Source: Anoplolepis gracilipes (Eukaryota > Arthropoda > Insecta > Hymenoptera > Formicidae). From it: a stretch of DNA of 64,000 nt. A model generated the notes under the pieces. The model ran no database searches. It saw only the letters and a list, made by a program, of their open reading frames with translations, and was not told the origin of the DNA. The stretch covers positions 7,618,001 to 7,682,000 of the forward strand of contig NC_132972.1 of assembly GCF_047496725.1 (NCBI RefSeq), given 5' to 3'. Positions 11,376 to 24,230 of this stretch are shown here, piece after piece (positions within the stretch are counted from its first letter, which is position 1; every line of letters starts with the position of its first letter). The position numbers and the translations under genes were made by a program.

Positions 11376-11676
11376 GCGTGCACCCACACGACGCCGCACT
11401 GTGTACATAATATTTCTGCGCCGCGAGCGAAATACGTGGAACTGGCTGCATTATTCAGCGACAGTCAAAGCTTAGTTACGTGCATTATGATTGCATAACT
11501 GTAAAACGGTTGCGCGCGCGCGCGCGATTCTTGGGCGAAAAATTCGCGGCGTAAAGAACGAGGTCGGGGAGGTAGAGTAGGTTTAATTAAATTCTACGGG
11601 CGGACGAACGATTTAAAAAGCCACCGGCTCGTAGATATAACTCGCCGCAAAAGTACGATGCAAGGGCCAGCGTACT

Positions 11677-11686
11677 TATATAAAAG
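11677..11686 (+). promoter_or_regulatory. TATA-box-like motif upstream of a CpG-rich stretch
   Basis: TATATAAAAG matches the metazoan TATA box well. It is followed about 30 bp later by GC-rich sequence (11705-11760), but no initiator or downstream gene is evident. A chance match is quite possible. Confidence 0.2.
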
Positions 11687-13330
11687 GGCGACTGCAGTTG
11701 CTTGCAACGCGCGCTGCAACCGCGTCTCCTCCGTTGGCGAAGCGAGCGCGGCTCGTTTTCCACCCTTATTGTTAGTTATAACCGCCTATGACGTTCCCAT
11801 GGCATAAACAAAGCGCAACCGCCAATTCCGAAGATGAAATATTATAAGTAATAACATATATCTATACCGGGGCAGGAGCAGAGCCGAGCTCTCTTTCTCT
11901 CTCTCTTTCTCTCCCCGGCCTCTCACGCCGCCTTCGAGACGAGAACGGGATAATAACATGGCACTAAACTATACCAAGGGGCCCCGATACCGTACCTATA
12001 TGTAATTGTATAATTATTATTAATGATATCGAGTCTCTCTTACCGCGCGGCTTAAACGCGCCGAAGAGATATCCGATCGAACGACGCTTATACTTACTTA
12101 CGGCTAACTTATACCCGTGTATTTCCTCGCGCCTGTTTCCTTTCTCTCTCTCTCTTTCCTTCTCTGCGTTTCCTTTTCTCGTATGCGTGCTCCAAATGGC
12201 GGTTGTCAACCTCTTTGATTCCCGAAGAACCAAAGCCGACTAGTGTGTCAATTATCGTTTTGTTCTGGCTTGAAAAGAGTTGAGTGAACGAATATCGCTT
12301 TGCGAAAAAATCAGTGTAACGCAAAGAAATGATTTGACCATGCGTCGTAGTGATTGTTGTTTTGGACAATTGTAATACAATTACAAAATAATTGCAATAT
12401 ATTCAAGAGACTCTAGTACCTAATTGATTGAAAAAGAGAATTTAAGTTTAAAATAAGCATAAGAGTTCTGAAAAACAAAAACTTCAGTTTTTACCTTCAC
12501 AAACAAAGTTGTATACATATTGACAGAAAGAGATTTTTTAAAGCAGCGGACAGAATTAATCAAGTTTTAACGAACATTTCGATCAAACAAATGAGAATTC
12601 GTGGGGCAAGCTGTCCTCTCAAGATATCTTGGACTGACAACCATTGAAGCCTGGCGAGCCGCGAAGACGTCCAGTAATTCGCCGTGTTATTTATTGCGTT
12701 GATGGTAATTTTTCGATCGAGGCAGGCGGTCGATCTATCGGACGATGATAAATAGCTCGTTGCAAGTTCGGGCTGAGAGAAACGGCTAATACGAAGCAGA
12801 GAATCGAAACGCTTAAACGGAACGCAGGAACGTGTGATTCTTTGTGTCGCAAACTTATTCTCTCTCGCAGAGAGTTCACTCTTATGTAAGGCTGTCGTTT
12901 TATTTTTAAGAATAGTCTCCGTTTCCGGTGTAAAAAGGAGTATCGGTCAAATCTACAAACCAGTGTCAAATCAATATCGTCCAAATCCGCTCTGCGTAGA
13001 AGAACTTATGTAATCCATGGCGAGTCTATATCGGTTTCACATCGGTTCTTGATTCTTCTCGGTTTGCATGGATTTTTTGGAAAGATAATTATTTCTTTAA
13101 AGGCAAAATGTAATTTAGCTCTATCTTCATCGTATATATAAATATAAATATTTATCATAAGAAAGTCAATCGATTTGAGCGCATCATTCGAAAGCTCTCG
13201 CAAGCGGTTTTAGGCGATCGGCCAAAGTATTGATAACGACTTGGTAACACGCTTAGCCACACGATTGAAGAGAAGAGAGGAATTAATTCTCGCTTTGTAA
13301 TGGCAAACATTACCTGGACGTTACGTGTCG

Positions 13331-13745
13331 TGCGCGCAAGGAGGAGGACGAAAGATGAGGTAGAGATGATAAAGCGCGGTGGGCGAGGGAGATGAAAAAG
13401 AAGGAGAGGAAAGAAGAAGAAGAAGAAGAAGTCGGACGCGCGGAATATTAAGAGCTCATTAACATAAGGGGACAGGAGCGTGCGTGTCCTCCGCGATCGT
13501 GACGACGTTATCGATTGTCGTCCTAGGTACGAGCACGTAGCGCGTACAAACGCACCCACGAACCCGACAATGAGGTGGACGAGGTTAAAGACACGCGTCG
13601 TGTAATGACTGGGTGGTAGGGGAAGAACGTTAGCGAGGATAAAGAGCCTCGCGCGTGGAAAAGAATGGGCAAGAAAGGATGACGACGACGGGGAAACAGA
13701 GGAGGGGGGGGGGGCAAACGAGAGGGGGAGGGGGAGGGGGGCGCG
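13331..13745. other. Purine-rich block ending in a G-quadruplex-like motif
   Basis: The plus strand is strongly purine-rich for about 400 bp and includes an AGA trinucleotide run (13409-13430) and ACG runs near 13681. It ends with four long G runs (13704-13714, 13724-13728, 13730-13734, 13736-13741) separated by short loops, a classical intramolecular G4 pattern. No gene is present. Confidence 0.75.
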
Positions 13746-14117
13746 ACACGAGAAGTCGCGGCATTGTCAACCGCGGGGCCTATACGGCGCGTTACTGGTA
13801 ACCGTAACTGTACACCTGCATTCCGATCTTCTGAATAATACCGGAATAATACTCTGTGGAAAGAAAAAAGAAAAAAAAAAAAAAAAAAAGAAGGTACGGG
13901 CGTACACCTTGGGCGGCCGAGGCCACGAGGAGAGCGTCGGTCGGCGTTTTCACGCGTTTACTCGGCCGTACGTGTTTCTCTTTCATAGTCTCCATGAATC
14001 TTTTGAATGGAATTTAAGAATAATATTAGCGTGGCTAAAATTATTCGTGTGACAAAATTAAAAAGTCAAGATGGCGTCTATACATATTAAAGGTTTTATG
14101 CATTCTAAAATTATTTA

Positions 14118-14157
14118 ATATTTTACTTTAATAAAAAAATTTATTAAAGTAAAATAT
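14118..14157. repeat. Perfect palindrome, 18-bp arms, 4-nt loop
   Basis: ATATTTTACTTTAATAAA (14118-14135) and its exact reverse complement (14140-14157) flank AAAA. TAAAATTATTT also repeats directly on both sides (about 14106 and 14156). It is too AT-rich and short for a confident pre-miRNA call. Confidence 0.85.
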
Positions 14158-15547
14158 AAAATTATTTGAACTTCTTCTGTCAGAAGAAATGTTTAAAATA
14201 TAGAAAAATTTTAAATAAAATAAAGATCGTAAGTATAAATGTATTTTAGCAATCTTAAATTAATTAACAATATTAAATTGTTTAATATCTCCAACTTTAA
14301 AAGCCATCATTTCATTCAGCAATTATTAATCTATCATGGATCGATGGATTCACGAGTCACGATTCCGCGGCAGAAACGCGTTCACGTTGTCCGAGTTCCC
14401 ATCACTTAGAAGACGGACGGTAGTTCGTCTCCGCGGCTCACGTACTCAAGGTAGAAGGAAGGCCCGCTCTCCCGCGCGCGCGAGAGAGAGAGAAATACCA
14501 TAGCTGCATTACGTGGCGATGGCTTTCCATGGCATTCGACTAATTTCAGGCTCGAAACGTTCCATTAAAGATTCAGCATGTAATTGCGTACGATCGTAGG
14601 AGATCGCCCCTTGGTCCTCATCCGTCCCATCCGTCTCCTCTGTTTCCTCCTTCTCTTTTCTTCTCCTTCTCCTCCATCTCTTCTTTCTCTTTCTTTCTTA
14701 GTCTCTCTTTCTCTCTCTCTCTCTTTCGTCCCCAAGTCAGACGTGCCGGAGTACTCGAGGAATTATCATCGAACCGAATGATCGCGCGTAACCGTCGTAC
14801 GTGAGGCAATCAGAGAATCGCGCGGCGGAAAATCTGCCCTAATGATCCCTCGGCTCACCCCGGCCCGGTGGTCCATCCGCCCCGATCTGTCACTGAGAGT
14901 TGTTGTTTTAATCCTACGCCGCATGCTTGGGTTTCGCATTACTCGTATCTAAACGCTAAACGCATTATGGAATCAGGATGAGTGGTGTACCAGAACGGGA
15001 TGAATAGTATACTTTGCAGTTGATTCATGTTCTGCTCGACCAAACTATTATACCTCTATTAAATACAGAAAGGAGGATGTAATTGCGAATTTTATAAAAC
15101 GTGAAATAATGTCTTTCAATTCTAATGATTATTATCGTACATATAAAATGTTGGAAAATATTTTATTGTCTTTAATTTGTACTTTAGTTAATTATTTTAT
15201 TAAGATTTATATTGAGAGAAAGAGAGAGAGAGAGAAAGAGAGTAACATTTACATTATATTATTGATTTTATTAAATAAGATGTTTTCCACATATTGCGCT
15301 TTATTAATTTTCACTCACACATTGCGGGACTTAAATTATTACAACAACGTGTAGTAATTTAAGCGATGAAAATCCGTCGAGATTTCTGCCGCTTTAGCGA
15401 TTTCGAGCGAACGTTCCCTCCGCGCTCGCGGGGAGGATCTCCCCGAAGTAGACGAGAAAGCGACTTTCCGAAATTCGAAATTCTCGACGAGAGCCGAGCG
15501 ATAAAGCGGACCGTTTCCAGCGGGCACTTAGATACCGCAATTTGCTA

Positions 15548-15571
15548 GATGGTCGCCCAGGGCGACCCATC
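15548..15571. repeat. GC-rich hairpin
   Basis: GGTCGCCC (15551-15558) and GGGCGACC (15560-15567) are perfect inverted repeats one base apart. Adding the flanking GAT and ATC extends the pairing to about 11 bp with a one-base bulge. Function unknown. Confidence 0.7.
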
Positions 15572-16073
15572 CACTCCGGCAACCTTTGCTTTGTGTCTCC
15601 GGCGGACAGGACAGCAGGGGAATTCGATTTAACTACCACGTGTCCAGAGACGTCCCTTATACGTGTGCCCGTCTCTCTCGGTGTGTACCCTTCTAATCTA
15701 TAGGGTGCGTGCGAATTTCAGAAACGAGCCGGATTCTCCCGAGACAATTCGTGCCGAGACGTAAAGATACGTTTACCCAACGCGAATCGCCGCCCTATGC
15801 AAATGCAGTCGGATGCATCATAACAAAATTAATTCTGATTCAGTTCAAGTTAGTCATTTTCGTCCAGCTCGGAGTGATCCATGGTTTCCTGAGATCGTAG
15901 TAGCCGTGGTGGCCGTGGCCAATTTCACGGCAGGCCACCCGGTACACCGTTTTGGTGCATGGACAAAGGACAGGTATGCATATGCACTGCGTCCCTCGTC
16001 TATCCGCCATGGAAATGCAATGTAATTTAATGCGGAACGTTTGACGTCGGTTTTCGATGTCTTTGCGTGGCCG

Positions 16074-16077
<4 letters not shown>

Positions 16078-16137
<60 letters not shown>
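16078..16137. repeat. (TA)n microsatellite, about 60 bp
   Basis: A pure TA dinucleotide run. It translates as Tyr-Ile on both strands, which explains the open frames here. Confidence 0.98.
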
Positions 16138-16140
<3 letters not shown>

Positions 16141-18667
16141 TATATATTCTCTCCGTGACATAAACGATAAAGAGGTTTCCATTCTCGGGACGGTTCCTCG
16201 TTCTTCACCTTATAGGCCTTATTTACGAAGGATAAAGACGGTCAAAATTATAGTTCAACTGAAAACACTGGAAATATAAACGACAATAAGTTTATTAGAA
16301 CTTGAAAAATTTTCCTAAAAATATTATTATTAATAAATCATCGTTATTAATGACAATCGAAACCACGATCTTTCCTCTGTGGCAGATGCCACAATATTTC
16401 ACGAAATGCGAGCAAAGGGGATTTTCGCGAGGATCAGTCATCGAGCGAATTACGAAGGACCCTCTCGAGTCCCTCTCTCGTTCGAGAGACGGGCGCGTCC
16501 CTCGAATCTCGATGCCCCGCCGATGAACTTATAAAATATCATTAATCTTCGACTTTCGGGACGGACGCAAACGTGTGTTTACGGCATCGCGCGCGTCCGT
16601 TTAGGCCTGATTTATCGCGGCGGATTATCGGAATACCAGAAATACCGTATCATTATCCCGCGCACATCTCGCGCTTCGTTCGCGCAAAATTTACAGCCGG
16701 AGTTTGCAGACTCTCTCTCTCTCTCTCTCTCTCTCTTTCATTCTCTCGATCGTGACGGATTATCCTCGATCCTGCGTACAGAGGTCGATCCGCCCTTATC
16801 TTATTTTTGCAATCCGCTTTGCTCGATGCGCTCCGAGATGCCGCGTTCTGAATATATATACATACACGTCTATTTATTCATTTTTCCTTGAGTCGTGCCT
16901 CCCTATTTCGCGTCATTTCCGCGTAAGCGCAAAAAAAGAGTTTCTTTCTCTACCTTTCCATTTTTTCTTCCTTTTTTTTTACTCGGTAATTAACCCTTTG
17001 CTCTCGTCCTCGTGCATTCGGACCGCATTTACTGCGGAACAACCAGTCGGCCAATTATTTCTGAAGGGCATTTAAATATTGCAGCTGGCTTCGCGGGCGG
17101 ACGGCGAGCGCGCCGGCCCGGCAAATTTACGATTTCTATAAAATTTCTAAGGTTATTACGATGAAATTTTTACGGCCGCTCTTTTTAAAACATCTCTTTG
17201 TTTTCTGCGCGCGCGCGCGTGCATATGCGTATATGCAAGTTCGGTTCGCCGACGTTACCACATTCCACCGCGAAACATCAGAGAAGTTATGTGTACCAGG
17301 ATGGAAGCAAGGAGAGAGAGAGGGATGAGGGGAATTTGGACAAACGTTAATTTGCAATTTTAATATCCCACTTTTTATTCCAATAAAGAGTCGGCCATAC
17401 AAAGATTTAATGGAACGAAGGTTGCATTTAAATAAATCGGAGCGATGTTACATATCGTATGTATGTACAAGTAACATCGTGATTGTTTCATTATAAGTAA
17501 CAATGCATTAAGCCTGACCCAGAATTCATGGGACTTTATTGAATTCGGTGAATGCGAAAGCGCGCAAATGTCGTTAATAAATAAAGAATATTTTTCATAA
17601 AATTTGCTTGTTCGCCATGTATAATTATTTATTAAATCTTTAATTTAGACACGCAACGAATGGTTAACTATCTAGTTATTCAATTATATCCTCAATTATT
17701 AAAGTTATAGGTATAAGTCTAATTATAAAGTTATCTAACTACAATTTATCTATTAGGCATGTTCAAGTGAAACGATTAAGGTCGTTGTTTCATAAAAGTC
17801 TCAGTCTCATTTGAATGTATCTAATAATTATATATGTTTTCTTAAAGATTAAAGTCTAATCTGTATAGAGTAAAATTAATTATTTTTTATATTATTCATG
17901 ACTGTATCTTAAATTAATCAGCCTAGTATTTTCTCTCCGCGGAAGCGAGTGCTGAAAAGTTGGATTTTAATCATCCTGCAAGTGCGTACGCTTTTCGCTG
18001 TCGCGAATAATATTGGTGTTACGTTCGATCGATAGTCGAAGCATCTCGACTCGGAAATCGAGTCTGGTAGGCGCCAAGAGCGTAGTTCTTATCGCGATGC
18101 GAGGGACTCGATTAACCTCCTTACGTCATTTTCTGGACTGTCGCGCTTACAATAGTATATGGCTGTATTATTTATCGACTGTCATCCTTAATATATGAGG
18201 TAATACTATAACAAGAAATGATAAAAACTGCAACGCTTCGTCTCCGAGAATTAATAAGAAATGACGATTATGTAGGCCATCCGGCCACCCTCGCTATTGA
18301 TATTATCAATTTTTAATGTCGAGATTTTTATTTTCCATCTATATTAATATTTAACCATTGGTAAAGATAAATTATTCTAAAAGTAACATTATGTAGGGTT
18401 TTGATTTTTAATCAATCATCAATATTTAAATAGAAAGGTGAATCTTTTTATTCGTATCATGATTTCGGCTTGTAAATTGGTTATCGATATTTAATATTAT
18501 GTATTTATAAAACCAAGACTATAAATGTAAACGTTTTCTAATATTTTTATCTACAATATATTTCTAAGAAACTATATACATATATAAATAAGACAGAGAA
18601 TTAAATATAATAATAAATCTTCCAATATATATATATATATATAGACAAAGGAATTTAAAGTTGTACC
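16138..18667. other. Gene-free, AT-rich with CpG patches
   Basis: 16138-17130 mixes CpG-rich patches with a CT array (16709-16736). 17131-17420 has a short alternating CG/CA tract (17207-17225). An inverted repeat CGATGTTAC (17443-17451) / GTAACATCG (17471-17479) spans 19 bases. 17480-18667 is AT-rich with no recognisable content beyond a short (TA)n at 18626-18642. Confidence 0.5.
16709..16736. repeat. (CT)n microsatellite
   Basis: A pure CT run of about 28 bp. Confidence 0.96.
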
Positions 18668-20230
18668 TTGAAATATGAAGAAGACTTTCGAGAATGGCGT
18701 AGGATAGATAAGTTTCGTCGATCACGAAATTCGGAACTCGGTTCTCTGAATGGGATTTCAGATTCGCGGCAGTGGTTTCCTCTCGACATGTTCTCCTCCT
18801 CCTTCATCCCTCTATACCGCGGTCGCCCTCAGTCTCTCAACCCTGCCTCGGTTACCTCTCGACGGGGTATGGGCCACCTTTTCCACGATGGGCGCACGGT
18901 GAGGGCGCACGTATCGATTCGTGGCCGCAGGTGAGAGACCGATGATTATATCGATCGAGTCTTAGTTCCACGGGCGGGCGAACTAACGGGGCGGGAAGTA
19001 ATTTCGATATTCGGCGCTTCGGTACCCGGTAGCATGATCGGCGTAGCCCTTATACGCGGCTGTTTGGACGGTGGCGGCCTCGGGGCACTGATATTACCTA
19101 CCTACCTACCCCCGTGATCAGCGCCTACGTCGAAATCACGGCGAGCGGGCGTGCGAGCGAGAACGAAAACGTGAGAGACGGAGAGAGGGAGCATTTTATT
19201 CCCGAAACATCGATGTCGAGGTCGACATTTTTTGCGTCTAGCCGGTAGTAAGTGCAGGGTGCGTGGACTCTTTATACGGCCGGCGAGAGACGAGAGAGGA
19301 GGAACGATGAACGCGAAGGGGGATAGAATCGGGCTACCTATCGAGAAATCGGGCCGACAAGTTTGAAATCGCGCAGAAAGGGGCAAAAACATCGGAAATT
19401 GCACGTTTCAAATGCAAATCCGCGCTTACCGTTCCCCACCTCCTCATTTCCTATCGCGGGCCCCCTTTTGGTGCTGAAGCACCGGATTCCCCCTCCTTCC
19501 CTCCCCCCCCCTTCATTCAACGCTTGATTCGATTTTTGGAATCTCCCAATCTTCAAGGTCGAGCCGCAGCCGAAAATAGACGTGCGCGAATTTCTCGAAC
19601 ACGACTTTTTTGCCACTTTATTATATGAATAAATAATTACCATCATAAAAGTAATAATAAATTCACGAAAATGAAGAAATAGTATTCTGCTTCATCTCTG
19701 TATCTATATATAGTTACAATTCATTATCGGAGTCATATATCTTGTCGAAAGAATAAATCTGAGAAAGGATCGAGCTCCTTTAATCCACGCATCACGATCA
19801 ACAAGTCTGAAAATACAAGTCTAGATTACGCAACGATCACTAAATTCATCCTATTCACATGACGTCATTAACGTAACACAACTTTTTCCGCGGTATTCCA
19901 TATTTTATTAAGCTACCGGCGTATGTAATATGAACGGAATTTTTGGCGAAACAGAATCAATCAGCGAAAGGGAGAGGGTGAGGAAGAATTGGTGAGAGTA
20001 CAAATACGCACTTCGATGAGAAAAAAAAATTTATTTATATATATGCATATACATATGTATATACATACATATATTCGTTCAATCGCAGGCACGCTGAGAG
20101 AGAGCAGATAATGCAACAAGTGGCGGTTTTCACGGGTTTTCCCGGGGATGAAACGCGCACGGTGGTCGAGCCGGTGTGGTGGAGTCCCACGCCACTTCCA
20201 CTTCCACGGCAGCGAAACCGCTGGCATCAC

Positions 20231-20290
20231 CGCCACCACCACCTCCTCCTCCTCCCCCTCCTTCTCCTCCTCCTCCTCCTCCTCCTCCCC
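20231..20290. repeat. (CAC/CTC)n trinucleotide repeat
   Basis: CAC units grade into CTC/CCT units. Depending on frame and strand they read as poly-Pro, Leu, Glu or Gly, so the proline-, leucine-, glycine- and glutamate-rich frames here reflect the repeat and not a protein. Confidence 0.92.
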
Positions 20291-20768
20291 AACCTCGCCA
20301 CGCCGTACCCACACCGCCCCTTAACGGCCACAAAGCTCCTGTCCGGAATTTAAGGGTGGAAGCCCTTACGGCGTGGCGGCGGTCTCCTCGTCCCTTCGCC
20401 TGTGCCACGAATTGAGATAGGTCGAGCTGCCACGGTCAAGGCTCCCGACCTCTCGCGATTAGGGGCTGTAGGAAGAAAAGAGAAAGAAAGGAAGAGAGTG
20501 AGAAAAGAGAGAAGCAACCCGTGACCGATTTTAAAGGGGTAGTACCGGATCTGTTCTCGTCGCACGGCTTTCATTTCCTTCGTCCGTTTTTCCTTTTTTC
20601 CGTACTCAAAGTTACATATCGAATATATACTTTCTTTGTGTTTCGTATAAAAATAAAATTAATTGATGTCACGTTTGACAATATTACGAGCAAGATATCA
20701 AATATATACGATTAACTTAAAAAAAAAAATTATATATTATTATTAAATATTGTTTATATAATCTCTTT

Positions 20769-20770
<2 letters not shown>

Positions 20771-20808
<38 letters not shown>
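20771..20808. repeat. (CA)n(TA)n compound microsatellite
   Basis: CA units (20771-20799) pass directly into TA units (to 20808). Confidence 0.95.
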
Positions 20809-20809
<1 letters not shown>

Positions 20810-21275
20810 ATTTTAGTGTATTAAATCACAATATATCATAATATATTATTTCATATTTATTATTTATAATTTTAAATTTCTTTAATTATAGGTACATAAT
20901 TAATTATATGTATGACATTGTAGATTTTCTACAACTATCGTTCTAATTTATTACTTATGTTAATATCTCTTTTGATCGAGAGAAGACACCAATCATTCTC
21001 GGTATTCTTCTTAATCCATACTTGAGGACGATCAATCGCATGATTATGAAACGATTCGTTGCCGGGTTAAAGTTTTCTCGAACGCGCGTCAATATGCATT
21101 TCCGAGTTTAGTGCAACGCCGCTGGAAACCATTATTCGAAATCGGCCGACGCGATTGGCCGGCACGAAGGCACGGAGAGCAGTTCGCATGATTAAGATCA
21201 TCCAATGATTCCTTCTCTATAATGATAGGCTCTGGCATGCCCGCTCCCGCTTTCCGACTGGTGGGGCGGGCAGCG

Positions 21276-21276
21276 G

Positions 21277-21310
<34 letters not shown>
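21276..21310. repeat. (GA)n microsatellite
   Basis: A pure GA run of about 35 bp. Confidence 0.97.
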
Positions 21311-21313
<3 letters not shown>

Positions 21314-22162
21314 CGCATTATGCGAGATTACTAAAAAGAACCTTATGCTAATGAAAATGCCCCGTTCCGCCCTCCCTCTATCTCTCCTCTCTCTCTCTTT
21401 CTCCGTCAGATTGACTGGATGTCAAGACATCGTCGTCATCGAGGATCGGTTGGCGATTTTTTTTCATTGTCCTCGCTGTCGATCATTACTGGAAACGACA
21501 CGCTTCGGGCCGCAAGAGACCGCGCACTCAAGCGCGGTATGTAAAATTGAGTGTATCATAATGTACTGTAGAAAAGAAACAAATGTAAAGACGAATGCAT
21601 TATATGCGATGCATGATGATAGTGTAAAACTGTATGCGCTTAATGTTTCGAGAAGGAAGACTTGAAAATATCGCGTTGCACAAATGAATGATGAAGTAAC
21701 ATAATAATATGTTTCTCTGTATCCTAAAAAAAAAAAAAAAAAAAATAAAAGACAAAGAATTATTATGAAAATTAATGATAAAATTAAATATGAAAAAAAT
21801 GTTAAAGTTGAATAGACAAAGACACGGTTTTGTGAGATAAAATTATCGCGTTGTATTATTATTAAATTTTTGTTCAAAAATCTCTGAGATTTATAAGTAA
21901 TATAAGATAGATCGAATTTCAAGCGACAGTAATCGAAAATAGCGAAATATGCAACTCTGGCCAAACATTACGTTCGGAAACACGAAGTTATTAATTTATC
22001 AGTATTAGTAAGTTATTACTATCCGGGCGATCGTTGCATCTAATGAACGTTTCACGATTTCCATCAGGGACGAGGCAAATTCGTTCATCAGGGACGGGAA
22101 TATGATTTCTATTCAATATATGTATAAAGTAATAAGGCAAGACGACTGAGACAGAAAGAAAA

Positions 22163-22168
<6 letters not shown>

Positions 22169-22221
<53 letters not shown>
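22169..22221. repeat. (GA)n microsatellite
   Basis: A pure GA run of about 53 bp, preceded by A/G-rich imperfect sequence and followed by GAAA units (about 22242-22262). Confidence 0.97.
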
Positions 22222-22225
<4 letters not shown>

Positions 22226-23386
22226 CAAACTCGACGAAGGACGAAAGAAAGAAAGAAAGAAATAAAAGAAGAAACAGCGAACTACACGGACTCGGATAAA
22301 TGATCTTTCTTATTATTTTCATTACGGTTATAATGAAGTATTAATGGCGAGGCGGACGGACGAGTCGGTGGAGACTATGTAGGAACAGGGAGACACGCGG
22401 GGGAGGGGGAAGAAAGGGGGGCAAAACGAACGACCGACGCAGACGGACGGAGAGATGGACGGATTGAAAAAAACCATTTAGCAACTGGCCATTATAATAA
22501 TACGTGATTCGTTTATCTCGGTACAGTCGCGGCCAGACTGATTACCATTCTTCCTCCCCCCCTCCCCCTCGCCCAGATCTCCATAGGAGATCCCACGATA
22601 TGATAGAAAGAGAAAAAGAGATAGAGAGAGAGAGAGAGAGACAATCGAGCGGGTTCACTCGATCCGCACGCTCATTTCCGGTTTTCTAATCGTCGTCCGT
22701 ATCCGCCGCACGGCGTATGCACACACGAATGCACTTTCGCGCTCGTACGGACGAACGGACAGACGGACTCGAGCACGTACCGACGATTTTGCATTTCCCC
22801 GCGACGGTGCATGCAACCCACTCACATGCGACCACCCATCTGGCTACGGACAGGTTACGACTTCATATTTCGAATACCCCCAAAGATCCATCCTCTGCCC
22901 CCTCCCCCCCCCCACGTGTTTGCCATCTTTAGCTCCAAGGGGGTCATTCCGCGAGATTCACCTCTCGTGTTCCTGTGACAGCGAGAGCTCGCTGCTGCTT
23001 TCGCACACAGTTACTAAACAATAAATAAATAAATATATATGTAAAATACAAATAAATTTATACAAAAATATATATATATATTATATTTATAAAAACAATT
23101 TATATTATTTATTATGAAAGAAACGTAAACTTTTTCTTTAACAATGTTATAATAATATATTTTTTCATTTTATTTAAATAAAAGACAGAAAAAGAGTGAA
23201 CAAAATTTCTTTATTATGAAATATTCGTCCGACGAAGTATTATAATTAAAATATAAAACTTAGGTAAAGAAATTAAAACTTTGAAATTCATCTACTGTTA
23301 TATGGGAGAGTGATCCAGCGCGTTATACGAGGACATGTCGCTAATTTTTTATCACGTTATAAAAGTATCACGCGGCTTCGAAAATT

Positions 23387-23388
<2 letters not shown>

Positions 23389-23432
<44 letters not shown>
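23389..23432. repeat. (TA)n microsatellite
   Basis: A pure TA run of about 44 bp. Confidence 0.98.
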
Positions 23433-23436
<4 letters not shown>

Positions 23437-24230
23437 TTCTCTGCGTTTTTCCCCGCGCCGAAAGAAAGACAGGTTTGTGTCACGGCCGTGTATATACCGG
23501 TCGTTCCATGTCGGGAAGCACGCTCGCGGAAGCGCAGCGGAGTGCAATCGGCACGGCTGCTGTCGCGGACTGTACGATAATGCAGCGGGATAGATACCTC
23601 CGCATTACAATATGAACTCGGTCCGCCTCGATCACGTTCGCTTGACCGTCGTCTGTGTGCATTTTGTGCGTCTGTATGCGTATGCATCTGTGTGTGTGTG
23701 TGTGTCGTGTAAATCGTGTATGTGTGTAGTCCATTTCTGATTCCTTCTCGACCGCCCTCATCTTCTTTCCCTCAGTCTCTTTCTCTCTTTCTTTCTTATC
23801 TGAATAAACCGGACGCTCTCACTCTCTCTTCTTTCCATTTCTTCGCTTGGTTAGCCCGCACCGCGAAACTTATTATCTATTAGCGAGCATCTGCGAAGCG
23901 ACGAAATTGTGGACGAATGAACTTTGATGGAACCTGAAGCGAAAGCGTTTACAAAAGATCAGCGGATGAGACTGTTGTTCGTGCTATTGTTCGCAAGATT
24001 TTTAAAAAAATTTAATTACAACGTAATTAATTCATTATATAAATCACAATAAATAAATGTTTTCAATTATAATTGAATCTGTTAAAGAGAGCAACGTAAT
24101 TCTATTCTCTCCTTTTATTCAACTTTCATAGCGAGTAGCCACGCTAAAATAGCCACGCGTGAAATTATGAAGACATTAGAAAAACAATCGTTCTGAAGCG
24201 GAACAGCCCGTTATCAGTAGAAAAAACATG

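Larger units (their letters stand above)
10195..13330. other. Gene-free stretch with CA and CG tracts and CpG islands
   Basis: 10200-10740 is CpG-rich with overlapping chance frames on both strands. 10927-10959 is an A tract with one C. 11309-11375 is a CA-type repeat. 11511-11526 is alternating CG. 11677-11686 is a TATA-box-like sequence. 11880-12230 has CT tracts. 12360-13330 is AT-rich and unremarkable. No gene or RNA is recognised. Confidence 0.5.
13746..16077. other. Non-coding stretch with hairpins and CpG islands
   Basis: 13871-13889 is an A tract. 13990-14340 is AT-rich with a perfect hairpin (14118-14157). 14340-15060 is GC-rich with CT tracts near 14640-14730. 15060-15360 is AT-rich. 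15360-16020 is CpG-rich with a near-perfect GC hairpin (15548-15571). CTATAGGGTGCGTGCG near 15700 resembles one transposon end without a partner. No gene is recognised. Confidence 0.5.
18668..21220. other. CpG island, AT-rich spacer, trinucleotide array
   Basis: 18668-19610 is GC- and CpG-rich with short open frames that look compositional. TACC units lie at 19095-19111 and a C run near 19503-19511. 19620-20100 is AT-rich. 20110-20600 is GC-rich with a CTC/CAC trinucleotide array (20231-20290). 20600-21220 is AT-rich with (CA)n at 20771-20799 running into (TA)n to 20808. No gene is recognised. Confidence 0.5.
21221..24230. other. Gene-free stretch with GA, TA and GT repeats
   Basis: The repeats are (GA)n at 21276-21310, A20 at 21726-21745, (GA)n at 22169-22221 and a GA tract near 22619-22641. 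22330-22990 is GC-rich with G and C runs. 22990-23300 is AT-rich. (TA)n lies at 23389-23432 and a short (GT)n near 23690-23705. 23980-24230 is AT-rich. Frames on both strands across 21220-21960 are chance or repeat-driven and resemble no known family. Confidence 0.5.

Noticed and set aside
21464..21964. Minus-strand frame of 166 codons, rich in Phe/Tyr/Leu like a membrane protein
   Set aside because: The hydrophobicity comes from AT-rich sequence and an A20 tract (Phe run). There is no family similarity, and its 5' part lies in plain AT-rich DNA.
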